Shown: piece after piece, positions 15,510 to 23,377 of the stretch
How the letters are laid out: each line of letters opens with the position of its first letter
How positions within the stretch are numbered: position 1 is the stretch's first letter
NCBI GenBank assembly: GCA_902826865.1
Contig: CADEGN010000003.1
Location: 22,691-86,690 of the forward strand
Direction of reading: 5' to 3'
Source of the DNA: an uncultured Myxococcales bacterium
Lineage (GTDB): Bacteria > Myxococcota_A > Polyangia > Nannocystales > Nannocystaceae
DNA: 64,000 nt
The notes under the pieces: generated by a model
The model's database searches: none
Told to the model about the DNA's origin: nothing
Seen by the model: the letters and a program-made list of their open reading frames with translations, nothing else
Translations under genes and position numbers: made by a program

Positions 15510-16538
15510 ATGACGAACACCTACGAACGACTCTGTGTCCTTGCGGCCCTCGGAACGTCGCTGCTTGCCTGTGGGTGCGGCGGCGGTGCGTCGTCGGGTG
15601 AGACAACCGGCCCGGGTACGTCGACCGGGGAAGCAACGACCTCGGCGGCGAATACCGGCCATGACTCCACGGGGACCACGGCCGCCGATGCCACCACCGC
15701 CGCCGGCTCTACAACAGAGTCCAGCGCGGGCGCCGGTAACATGTTTCCCAAGCTCGATGTCGGTGGGGCACCGGACATAGGGGTTCCCCCGGAGGAGGGG
15801 TGCAACAAGGTCGACTTCCTGTTCGTGATCGACAACTCGAGCAGCATGGAACCGCATCAGGCCAACCTGGTGGCGAACTTCCCTGGTTTCATCTCGGGCA
15901 TCGAGGGCGCCCTGGATTCCGCGTCCGACTACCAAGTCGGGGTGATTACCACCGACGCGTATGCGTTCAACGTGCCCCAGTGCCAACAGCTGGGAGCGTT
16001 GGTGGTACAGACGGGCGGAGCTTCGTCGAGCAACATGGCGTGCGGGCCCTACGACGAGGGCTTCAACTTCATGACGGACGAGGACGACCTGGTCGAGACG
16101 TTCTCGTGCGCCGCCGAAGTTGGCTCTGGCGGAAGCGGCAATGAGCAGCCGATGCTCGCCCTCGCCAATGCGGTCACGCGGGCGCACGGCGACAACGATG
16201 AATGCAATGAGGGTTTCTTGCGCGACGACTCGCTCCTCGTCGTCGTCATCATCGGCAACGAGAACGACAACTCCCCGGGTACCCCGATGGAGTACTATCA
16301 GACGGTGTTGACCGCTCGCAGCGACATTCCGGAAAATGTCGTCGTCATGGCGATCACCGATTCACCCGGCAATCCGTGTGGTTTCGGTGCCTCCGTCGAA
16401 GTCTCGCAGTTCACCCAGCTCTGGGGTGCGAACGGCTTTATCGTGCCCTTCTGCGACGGCGACTACGGCCCGTTCTTTGCCGAAGCGGTGGGGATCATCG
16501 ACGCCGCCTGCGAGAACTTCATGCCGCCGCCCGAATAA
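15510..16538 (+). CDS. VWA-domain lipoprotein
   Basis: About 342 residues. A lipobox (L-L-A-C-G-C) follows the signal peptide, then a Thr/Gly/Ser/Ala linker. The mature part opens with K-V-D-F-L-F-V-I-D-N-S-S-S-M, a von Willebrand A domain with an intact MIDAS motif (D-x-S-x-S). Several Cys pairs and a C-N-E-G-F-L-R-D-D-S block follow. VWA proteins bind protein partners through Mg2+; the partner is unknown. GAGGA precedes the ATG at 15510. It is paralogous to the VWA gene at 20563. Confidence 0.85.
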   Translation: MTNTYERLCVLAALGTSLLACGCGGGASSGETTGPGTSTGEATTSAANTGHDSTGTTAADATTAAGSTTESSAGAGNMFPKLDVGGAPDIGVPPEEGCNKVDFLFVIDNSSSMEPHQANLVANFPGFISGIEGALDSASDYQVGVITTDAYAFNVPQCQQLGALVVQTGGASSSNMACGPYDEGFNFMTDEDDLVETFSCAAEVGSGGSGNEQPMLALANAVTRAHGDNDECNEGFLRDDSLLVVVIIGNENDNSPGTPMEYYQTVLTARSDIPENVVVMAITDSPGNPCGFGASVEVSQFTQLWGANGFIVPFCDGDYGPFFAEAVGIIDAACENFMPPPE

Positions 16539-16557
16539 CGGGGCCGAGACAAGCGGT

Positions 16558-16592
16558 CGCGCTGGAACCTTGGCTTGGGATGTGCCAGCGCG
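16558..16592. terminator. Possible terminator hairpin between convergent VWA and motB genes
   Basis: cgcgctgg (16558-16565) pairs with ccagcgcg (16585-16592), 8 bp with a 19-base loop, in the short space between convergent stops. No T tract. Confidence 0.3.
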
Positions 16593-16597
16593 CCGGA

Positions 16598-17548
16598 TCA
16601 CGGCACGACCGGCCTGCCGTCCGGCGCGAGGTCGACGTGGTCCGTCGGACCTTGAGCGGCCATATCAAGCGCGCGGAGGCGCTTGACCAGCGGATGGGTC
16701 GGCCCGTCGTCGGCGGTGGGCTCCTCGCTCCCCCGTTCCACGTCGCGCAGCATCACCAGGATCGAGATCCGGCGGTTGCGCGGATCGAGCGGCTTGTGCC
16801 ACAGCCGCGGGCGACGATCGGCGTAGCCGCGCACCTCAATGACCTGTTCGTCACGGATCCCGCTGTCGATGAGGAGTCGGCGAGCCGTGTGGGCGCGATC
16901 GGACGAGAGCTCCCAGTTTCCGAGCCGGCCCGGCGAGCGCGCTGCATCGGTGTGCCCCTCGATTACGAGGTGATTCGGCAGCGTCCCGATTTCCTTGGCA
17001 ATGGCGGCAAGTACAGGTCTCGCAGCTGGGTTGATCTTGGTACCGCCCGGGGAGAACAGTTGGTCGTGCTCGCTGTCTTGGATCTCGATGCGAAGTCCTT
17101 CCTCGACGGCGGTGAGCTCGACGTGTCTCGCCCACGAATCCATGTGTAATGCGAGCAAGGCCTGGGTGAGTCGGCTGCGCGCGTTGGATAGCTCGGGCAA
17201 CTCCTTCGTTGGACGGTGGTCGGCGCCGTTGCCACCGGACAGATTCGTGTCCACGGCGACCGCGGTGTTGCCCCCGCCAAAGAACCCAGCCCCGCCAGTG
17301 TTCGGTCCGGTGTTGATCTCCGTGTTGCCTCCGCTCTCGATGCCGAGCGGATCGCGGAAGTAGGCACCGACGGCGGACTTGGTCTGCGGGCTCTGGGCGA
17401 CGAGCCAAAGCACCATGAAAAGCGCCATCATCGCGGTTACAAAGTCAGCAAACGCGACTTTCCAGGCGCCCCCGTGGTGACCGCCGTGGCCGTGGGCCTT
17501 CTTCTTGACGATGATTATCGGTCGCTTGTCGCCTGCGTCTCCGGACAT
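16598..17548 (-). CDS. motB: MotB-type stator protein
   Basis: 316 residues. A short Lys/His/Gly-rich cytoplasmic N-terminus leads into one membrane helix carrying the proton-channel Asp (V-A-F-A-D-F-V-T-A-M-M, D35). A Gly/Asn/Thr plug-and-linker region follows, then a C-terminal OmpA/MotB peptidoglycan-binding domain (G-H-T-D-A, L-S-x-D-R-A, N-R-R-I). It pairs with MotA, whose stop is three bases upstream. The pair would conduct ions and exert torque against peptidoglycan. No flagellar gene is nearby, so it may drive another machine. Confidence 0.9.
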   Translation of the reverse strand: MSGDAGDKRPIIIVKKKAHGHGGHHGGAWKVAFADFVTAMMALFMVLWLVAQSPQTKSAVGAYFRDPLGIESGGNTEINTGPNTGGAGFFGGGNTAVAVDTNLSGGNGADHRPTKELPELSNARSRLTQALLALHMDSWARHVELTAVEEGLRIEIQDSEHDQLFSPGGTKINPAARPVLAAIAKEIGTLPNHLVIEGHTDAARSPGRLGNWELSSDRAHTARRLLIDSGIRDEQVIEVRGYADRRPRLWHKPLDPRNRRISILVMLRDVERGSEEPTADDGPTHPLVKRLRALDMAAQGPTDHVDLAPDGRPVVP

Positions 17549-17551
17549 GAC

Positions 17552-18406
17552 TCACCCCTTGGCCGCGCGGCACGCCTTCTCGAGTTCGTCGAAGCTCGGC
17601 CGCTCGAGGACAGTTATCGAGCGGCGCGCGAACTCGACGGCGATCGACGGTGATACGCCCTTGGCGTGGGCAAGCAGCCCGTGTTTCATGCACTCGACGA
17701 ACTTGCCGAGCTCGGCGTTGCGGTGGCCCATCGCTGCGGCGAGAGGGCTAAATACGCCGTAAGACAACAAGATGCCGAGGAACGTTCCGACCAACGCCGA
17801 GGCTACGCTCATGCCGACCTCGGTCGGCGGTCCGTCGATCTTCTCCATCGTGATGACGATGCCGAGCACCGCGGCGACGATGCCGAGGCCAGGGAGTGCG
17901 TCCGACACGGAGCTTAGTGCTGCCGGTGCCTTGGCCTCCTCGCTGTGGACCGTTTCCATGTCTACGTCCATCAGACTCTCGAGGTCGTGCGGATCAGCAG
18001 ATCCAGAGACGATCACCTTCATGGTGTCGGTCATGAACTCCGTCGCGTGGTGGTCTTTCAGCACGCTCGGGTACTTGGCGAAGATGGAACTCTTGTTCGG
18101 GTCGTTGATGTGCTCTTCCCACCCAAGCAAGCCGGCGCGTTGGGCGAGCTGAAACAACTCGTACTGGAGCGTGAGGAGCTCGAGATACTCCTTCTTTCCA
18201 GGTCGCGCTCCCGCCAGGCCCTTGAGCTGTCCGACCATGGCCTTGATGACCTTCATCGGCGTGCTCACCACCAGCGAGCCCATCGCGGCGCCAAGGATGA
18301 TCACGAACTCGTGCGGCTGGTTGAGCACCGCGAGGTTACCGTGGTGCATGAGGTAACCGGCGATGACCGAGCCGATGACGATGAGCAGGCCGACGAAACT
18401 GATCAT
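17552..18406 (-). CDS. motA: MotA-type stator protein
   Basis: 284 residues, the usual MotA length. Four membrane segments are visible: two at the N-terminus (about 1-20 and 33-52) and two near residues 170-225, with a large cytoplasmic loop between. The conserved P-G-L-G-I-V-A-A-V-L-G-I segment before TM3 carries the hinge Pro. Partner of the adjacent MotB. Confidence 0.9.
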   Translation of the reverse strand: MISFVGLLIVIGSVIAGYLMHHGNLAVLNQPHEFVIILGAAMGSLVVSTPMKVIKAMVGQLKGLAGARPGKKEYLELLTLQYELFQLAQRAGLLGWEEHINDPNKSSIFAKYPSVLKDHHATEFMTDTMKVIVSGSADPHDLESLMDVDMETVHSEEAKAPAALSSVSDALPGLGIVAAVLGIVITMEKIDGPPTEVGMSVASALVGTFLGILLSYGVFSPLAAAMGHRNAELGKFVECMKHGLLAHAKGVSPSIAVEFARRSITVLERPSFDELEKACRAAKG

Positions 18407-18608
18407 TTTGGCGAACGGGCGGCGCGAGATGGACCCGTCGTGGATCGTCTAGGCTTGCGCGTCCGCCGGGCCAGTCGCGGTTCGGGGCCGCGCGACCTCG
18501 GGTTGACCCGTGGGCGGCCACATGGACGGCCGCGGGCCGGATCCAAGGCCGCGGGTTTCGGCGCGGCCGCAACCGTGTCCCCCGTCTGGGACAGGCGACC
18601 CACCCGGG

Positions 18609-20462
18609 TTACGCGCGGCGCCTTCGCCGACGCGCAAGCAACACGAACCCGCCCAACGGCAGGAGTGTGGAACTGCCCCCGGTACCCGGAGTTGCACAGC
18701 TGCAGCCACCACCGCCGCCTTCGCTGGCAGCGTCGCCGCCACTGCCGCTCTCCTCGCTCGCGGTCGTGGCAGCCCCTGTCGACGATGACGGCCCGCTGGC
18801 GCTTGTACTGGCGCTTGCCCCCGCCGTTGTATCGGCGCCGGTACCTGACGAGCTCGCCGCGCTGGGCCCGAACCCGGTGATCGGAATCGTCACCTGGGCG
18901 CTGACCAGCTCGAGTGGCGGAGCGCCGCCTGCGTCCTCGAAGAGGGCGAGTACATCCATGCCCGCCGAGTTCGTGACGTTTTCGTCGGCGAGAAACTGCA
19001 CATATTCCGGGGTGTTGATCAGGTACAGCAAGCGGACGTCGATCGTAAGCACGTCATCGTCCGCATTCTCGGGCGTCGCATCTACCACCTCCGGTGCGGC
19101 CGGAAACGCATACGTCGCGATGTCGAAATTTGGCCAAGCTCCGTCGTCGCCGAGCGTGTAGCGATCGCCGACCGGATCCGTTTGCGGATCGGGTGAAAGG
19201 CCGCGTGGCGGAATGCGCGTGTCCTCGACCCAGTGGTTGTTTCGAAGGAGGTGAAACGTGGTGCCGTCGGCCTGATCGTCAGCGATGGCGCGATAGGTGC
19301 GCAGTTGCCCATCTTGCTCGATGCCGGCGGCAGCGTCGTAGCGACCCGAGCTGTAAACGACTTCGTCGCCGTAACGACCGACGACCTCGAGCCACATCAC
19401 GCGCCCCTCCGAGTAGCCGGTCGGAAGCTTGTGTCCGGTGTTGTTTGTGACCGTGATCTCCAACCCGGACAGGCCAACCGACAGGTCCACCTCAGACGGC
19501 GGCACGAGTTCGACGGTGGCTGCGGTCGGTAGCAACAGGTCGATCAGCTCGAGGGCGTTGTCGTAGAAGAAGTCGGGGATCTCATCGGTCCCCGCTGTGC
19601 CGTAGATTCCCTTGAGCAGCTCGAGCACGAACCGGTTGGCGCCAGCCAGATCGTGGCGCCGGCCGCCGGTGGCGTGCGTGATCCCGGCGTTGGCGTTCTC
19701 GAAGCAGCCCGGCATCTCGGTCATCGCCGCCATGTGGCAGTCCTGGCACGAGCGAAACCCTTCGCCGGGCAGAGCGAATGCGCTGCCGAGCCATTCGCTG
19801 TAGGTTCGTTGTTCGTTGAAGGCAAAGCCGAGTCCATTGCCGTCGTCGTCGACGCGCTCGCGTGTGGTGGTTACGTCATGGCAAGTACCGCACAAGCGCG
19901 AGTCGCCGAGGGTTGGATCTTGGATCCATTCATGGGGTGGGGCGCCGATCTCGGTTTCGTAGAAGAACGGGCCCCGGCGCGGAACCGTGCCATTCACAGG
20001 GACGTCATCGATCGTGTACTGCGCGTTGCCGGGTTCGACGCCCGCTTCGGCAATGGAGCGGTGGCAGACTTCGCACTCGACGCCGTCGAGGTCGCTCGGC
20101 TGGAGCTCGTCGATCGAAATTGCGCCCCCGCGGCCCTCGAGGAACGCGCGGGGGGAGTGGCACCGGACGCACAGAATCGTCTCGTCCGCGTCATCCTGAC
20201 TCGCGATCGCGACGCCGGCCCAGAACACCGGATCACGAGAGGCGTTTGCCATCATCGATCCACGCCAGCCAAAAAACGGTGCGTAGTAAGGTGCGTCGCC
20301 GTGCGGCTCGATGTTGCCGTAACTGTGGCAGTTCTGGCAGCCCGTCGGCGTGTTCAGCGGGTTGGCGAGGGAGTTGGGTTCGGTCGGCGCCGCGAGGGCG
20401 AGCTGAGGCCAGGTGGCGCTTGTCAAGATCGAGAGGGTCGCCAGCGTGCGCAGGCTCGACAT
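18609..20462 (-). CDS. Multiheme c-type cytochrome with MYXO-CTERM-like tail
   Basis: About 617 residues. An N-terminal signal peptide (start ATG 20462) ends around Ala-Leu-Ala-Ala. Five CxxCH heme motifs follow (C-Q-N-C-H, C-V-R-C-H, C-E-V-C-H, C-G-T-C-H, C-Q-D-C-H) in the first 300 residues. After a beta-rich central part and a Ser/Thr/Ala/Gly linker, the C-terminus has C-S-C, a short hydrophobic helix (L-L-P-L-G-G-F-V-L-L-A) and six Arg, the layout of the MYXO-CTERM sorting signal. It should be a secreted, surface-retained electron-transfer protein. A longer open frame reaches 20810 but overlaps the divergent neighbour and lacks a signal peptide. Confidence 0.87.
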   Translation of the reverse strand: MSSLRTLATLSILTSATWPQLALAAPTEPNSLANPLNTPTGCQNCHSYGNIEPHGDAPYYAPFFGWRGSMMANASRDPVFWAGVAIASQDDADETILCVRCHSPRAFLEGRGGAISIDELQPSDLDGVECEVCHRSIAEAGVEPGNAQYTIDDVPVNGTVPRRGPFFYETEIGAPPHEWIQDPTLGDSRLCGTCHDVTTTRERVDDDGNGLGFAFNEQRTYSEWLGSAFALPGEGFRSCQDCHMAAMTEMPGCFENANAGITHATGGRRHDLAGANRFVLELLKGIYGTAGTDEIPDFFYDNALELIDLLLPTAATVELVPPSEVDLSVGLSGLEITVTNNTGHKLPTGYSEGRVMWLEVVGRYGDEVVYSSGRYDAAAGIEQDGQLRTYRAIADDQADGTTFHLLRNNHWVEDTRIPPRGLSPDPQTDPVGDRYTLGDDGAWPNFDIATYAFPAAPEVVDATPENADDDVLTIDVRLLYLINTPEYVQFLADENVTNSAGMDVLALFEDAGGAPPLELVSAQVTIPITGFGPSAASSSGTGADTTAGASASTSASGPSSSTGAATTASEESGSGGDAASEGGGGGCSCATPGTGGSSTLLPLGGFVLLARRRRRRA

Positions 20463-20562
20463 ATGACGTATGGTACAAGACGTTGCGTGCGCCGAGCGTC
20501 GCGACGAAAACGATCGGTCGATTTTCTCACGACACCGCATCGCACGCGCCAAAAGCACGGCA

Positions 20563-21681
20563 ATGCGCGAAGTTCTGTTCCTCCGCCGCGCCGCCGGGAA
20601 GAGCGCGGCGCTCCTTTTCGCTATTTTCGGACAGGTCAGCGCGTGCGCGCCGGAGGGGCGGGGAACGAGTGGGCCGTTCGCGCCGACGGGCATGGGTGAC
20701 AGTGGGGGCGCGCACTCGTCGGCCGACGGGGATCCTGCCACCGAGGCCGGGAGGGGCCCCGGCGGCGACGAGTCGAACGGGCCGGGCCCCACGACCATGG
20801 ACGAGATCAAATTCGATACGCCATCGGGAGGCAGCGGAAGTCTCGAAGGTGGTCACTCCGGCGAGGGCTGCGAGAAGGTCGACTTCCTGTTCGTGATCGA
20901 CAACTCGTCTTCGATGGGGGACAACCAGCAGAATCTAGTCACGAGTTTTCCCGGCTTCATCGACGCGATTCGCTCGACGCTCGACGCCCACGACTACCAC
21001 ATCATGGTGGTCGACTCGGACGAAGACGGGGTGCTGAGTCAGTGCAACGGCAACACGTGCGGCACGAGCTGGCCGCGCCCCGCCTGTTGCCCGCCCCTCA
21101 GTGGCTGCAATTTCACGATGGGATCGGGGCGCAACATCTCCGCCAACGGGAGCCCGTGCGGTTTCAGCGGGGGTGGGCAGTATCTGACCGACGCCGACAT
21201 CGACGTCGAGAGTACATTTCAATGTGCTGCGCGTGTCGGCACAAGCGGGAATCAGAACGAAATGCCGATGACGGCAATGCTGCGCAGCGTGAGCGCCGAG
21301 CTCAACTCTGCCGGCGAGTGCAACGATGGGTTCATTCGCGACGACGCGATTTTGGTGGTGACCGTCGTATCGGACGCCAATTCGGTGACCGCGAACATCG
21401 AACACGCGACCGGCAACGCCGCAACGTGGAGGGAGGCCCTCGTCGCGGCAAAGGGCGGAAACGCGGACGCCATCGTCGTCGTTGGCTTGTTCGGCGATCA
21501 GGATCTTCCCGGTGGCTTATGCAACGGCGATCAGGCTGGCCCTGAATACCGCGCCTGGGTGGAGTCGTTTGGCAGTCGCGGGTTCCAGGGCAGTGTGTGT
21601 CTCGCCGACTACAGCCAGGTGTTTTCACAGGCCGTCGCCACGATCGACGCGACGTGCGACGAGTTCGTGCCCGAAGGGTAG
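20563..21681 (+). CDS. VWA-domain lipoprotein, paralogue of the 15.5 kb gene
   Basis: About 372 residues. Signal peptide with a V-S-A-C lipobox, Gly/Pro/Ser linker, then K-V-D-F-L-F-V-I-D-N-S-S-S-M (VWA MIDAS), a Cys-rich insertion (C-N-G-N-T-C...C-C-P-P...C) and the shared C-N-D-G-F-I-R-D-D block. The start at ATG 20563 is preferred over 20470 because it begins a proper signal peptide. Divergent from the cytochrome gene, 100 bases apart. The shared blocks show it is a paralogue of the earlier VWA lipoprotein, with an additional Cys-rich loop. Confidence 0.85.
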   Translation: MREVLFLRRAAGKSAALLFAIFGQVSACAPEGRGTSGPFAPTGMGDSGGAHSSADGDPATEAGRGPGGDESNGPGPTTMDEIKFDTPSGGSGSLEGGHSGEGCEKVDFLFVIDNSSSMGDNQQNLVTSFPGFIDAIRSTLDAHDYHIMVVDSDEDGVLSQCNGNTCGTSWPRPACCPPLSGCNFTMGSGRNISANGSPCGFSGGGQYLTDADIDVESTFQCAARVGTSGNQNEMPMTAMLRSVSAELNSAGECNDGFIRDDAILVVTVVSDANSVTANIEHATGNAATWREALVAAKGGNADAIVVVGLFGDQDLPGGLCNGDQAGPEYRAWVESFGSRGFQGSVCLADYSQVFSQAVATIDATCDEFVPEG

Positions 21682-21746
21682 TGGCGGCCTTCGCGGGTGA
21701 ACCGGACGGACGGCGCAGGAAACTGCGAGCGCAGCCGACCGAGCCA

Positions 21747-23120
21747 TCAGCCCGCGGGGTTGCAGACGTTGTTCTGCAGTCCCCAGCCGGTCATGTCCGA
21801 ATACGTGTAGGGGGCAGTCAAGCCGGCGTAGCTTCCAACCGACGCGAGCGTGTTGGGGTCGATCTTGTGGGCGACGGCTGTCACTGCCCAGACGTAGCCG
21901 CCGACGTCGAGGCTAATCCCCTTCACGGTGCCACCGCCCACCGCCGCCTGCCCGCCGATTTGCGCGGTATCGGGGTCGATCCACACGATGCCGTCCTGCC
22001 CCGCGCCGCTGCTGGACACCGATGCCACCCAGATCCGCCCGTCTGCGCCCTGTTGGATCCCGCCTTGGCTAGCGAAGCCCCCCACGGTGGTCCAACTCTG
22101 CGAATCGGGATCGAAACGTGCGGCGCCGAGATTGCCACCGTAGCTCGATAGCCACGGCCGGCCGGCGTTGTCGACAGCGATCCCGTAGCCGGCGAATCCG
22201 TTGGAGGGAAGCTCGAACACCTGCGCCTGGAGGGTCGCGGCGTCGATCTTTGCCAGTCTTCCGCCGGTACCGTTGTGCGCGATCCAGAAGTTTCCTTCGG
22301 GATCGACGGCCCCACCATAGGCTCCAAATCCCCCGCACGTGAACCCCTGAACTTCCACCGTGTCGAGCACGGTGCCGTCGGCACCATCGAGGCGATGGAC
22401 GAAGACGTTGCCGAATCCACCCGTGCCCGGGGAGAAGCCGCCACCGCAGCCCGAGGTCCATACCGCCTCGTCGTCGCAGGAGACAGGATTCACGTCGCCG
22501 GCCCACGCGACCGGGCGTTGCGTCGTGTAGGAGTCGAACGCGGTGTACCAGTCGATGCAATCGTCCTCTCCCCACGGCAGGACGTTGTTGGCTCCGCTTG
22601 AGGTCTGCAAGCCCGCCACGCCGTTTCGGTTGGGATCGCAGAACTGCTCACGCGCCCACACCTTTACGACGCCGCCGTAACGGTTGGCGACCGCAACGGC
22701 GCGACCTCCCAGGCTTACCGAAGTGCGCGATGGATTGCCAGCACCGTCCGGACGCGTCAAGTATCTCCCCTCCTCTTGCAACGTCACCGTGTTGATCTTC
22801 GAAACCGTGCTCTGCAGCGAGTTCGCCACCCAAATGTACGACCACTCGTCGGTGCCGCAGCCGCATTCGTCGGGTTGCGATCCCTCGCCCGCCCCCTCGC
22901 CGTTGGTGACGTCGAACTTGGCTCCGTCGTCGGTCGGGTTTCCCGAGGTGAAGTTGCTGTCGGCAGCGCTACCCGCAGCGCCGGAGGTCGGCTCGCCGGG
23001 GCTCCCCTCCGAAACAGCGTCAGCGCCGCCGGTGCCGTCGCCGAACAGAGACGACCCGCGATCTGGGCTGCCGCAGGACGTGAGGACGAGCCCAAGGAGG
23101 ATCGCGACGCGAGGTCCCAT
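21747..23120 (-). CDS. NHL/Vgb-like beta-propeller lipoprotein
   Basis: About 457 residues. Start at ATG 23120 gives a signal peptide with an L-T-S-C lipobox and a GGAG ribosome binding site; the frame extends upstream without family features. After a Gly/Ser/Asp linker come repeated blades of the type G-R-x-W-x-S-x-Y-G-G-N-L and D-P-E-G-N-F-W-I-A-H-N, as in virginiamycin-lyase-like and NHL propellers. Numerous Cys residues suggest a disulfide-stabilised extracellular protein. Catalytic residues of Vgb cannot be assigned, so a binding role is equally possible. Confidence 0.8.
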   Translation of the reverse strand: MGPRVAILLGLVLTSCGSPDRGSSLFGDGTGGADAVSEGSPGEPTSGAAGSAADSNFTSGNPTDDGAKFDVTNGEGAGEGSQPDECGCGTDEWSYIWVANSLQSTVSKINTVTLQEEGRYLTRPDGAGNPSRTSVSLGGRAVAVANRYGGVVKVWAREQFCDPNRNGVAGLQTSSGANNVLPWGEDDCIDWYTAFDSYTTQRPVAWAGDVNPVSCDDEAVWTSGCGGGFSPGTGGFGNVFVHRLDGADGTVLDTVEVQGFTCGGFGAYGGAVDPEGNFWIAHNGTGGRLAKIDAATLQAQVFELPSNGFAGYGIAVDNAGRPWLSSYGGNLGAARFDPDSQSWTTVGGFASQGGIQQGADGRIWVASVSSSGAGQDGIVWIDPDTAQIGGQAAVGGGTVKGISLDVGGYVWAVTAVAHKIDPNTLASVGSYAGLTAPYTYSDMTGWGLQNNVCNPAG

Positions 23121-23163
23121 CCGCTCCGTTATTGGCCAACCTGCGCCAACAACGTGAGGCAAT

Positions 23164-23190
23164 CGTCCGAGGGGCGCCGCGCCCCGGACG
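23164..23190. other. GC-rich inverted repeat in the divergent intergenic region
   Basis: cgtccg and cggacg (with one bulged A and further GGG/CCC pairing) form a hairpin in the 257 bases between the divergent propeller lipoprotein and MFS genes. Could be an operator or an RNA structure; nothing else is recognisable in this gap. Confidence 0.3.
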
Positions 23191-23377
23191 TCGAAGGCAG
23201 CCGGAGGCGAGGCCGCGTGGACGGGCCAGGGCAGGCCGGTCACGGCGTCCGCGCCAGGCGGGGGGCTACACCACAGCCTACGAGCGATTCAGTCCACGCG
23301 CGGGCGTCTATTCCTGGCGCGGATCTCTGCTGTCGTCGGGGCAGTTGACCACGGCTCGGCTACCATCGCATCCGCGC

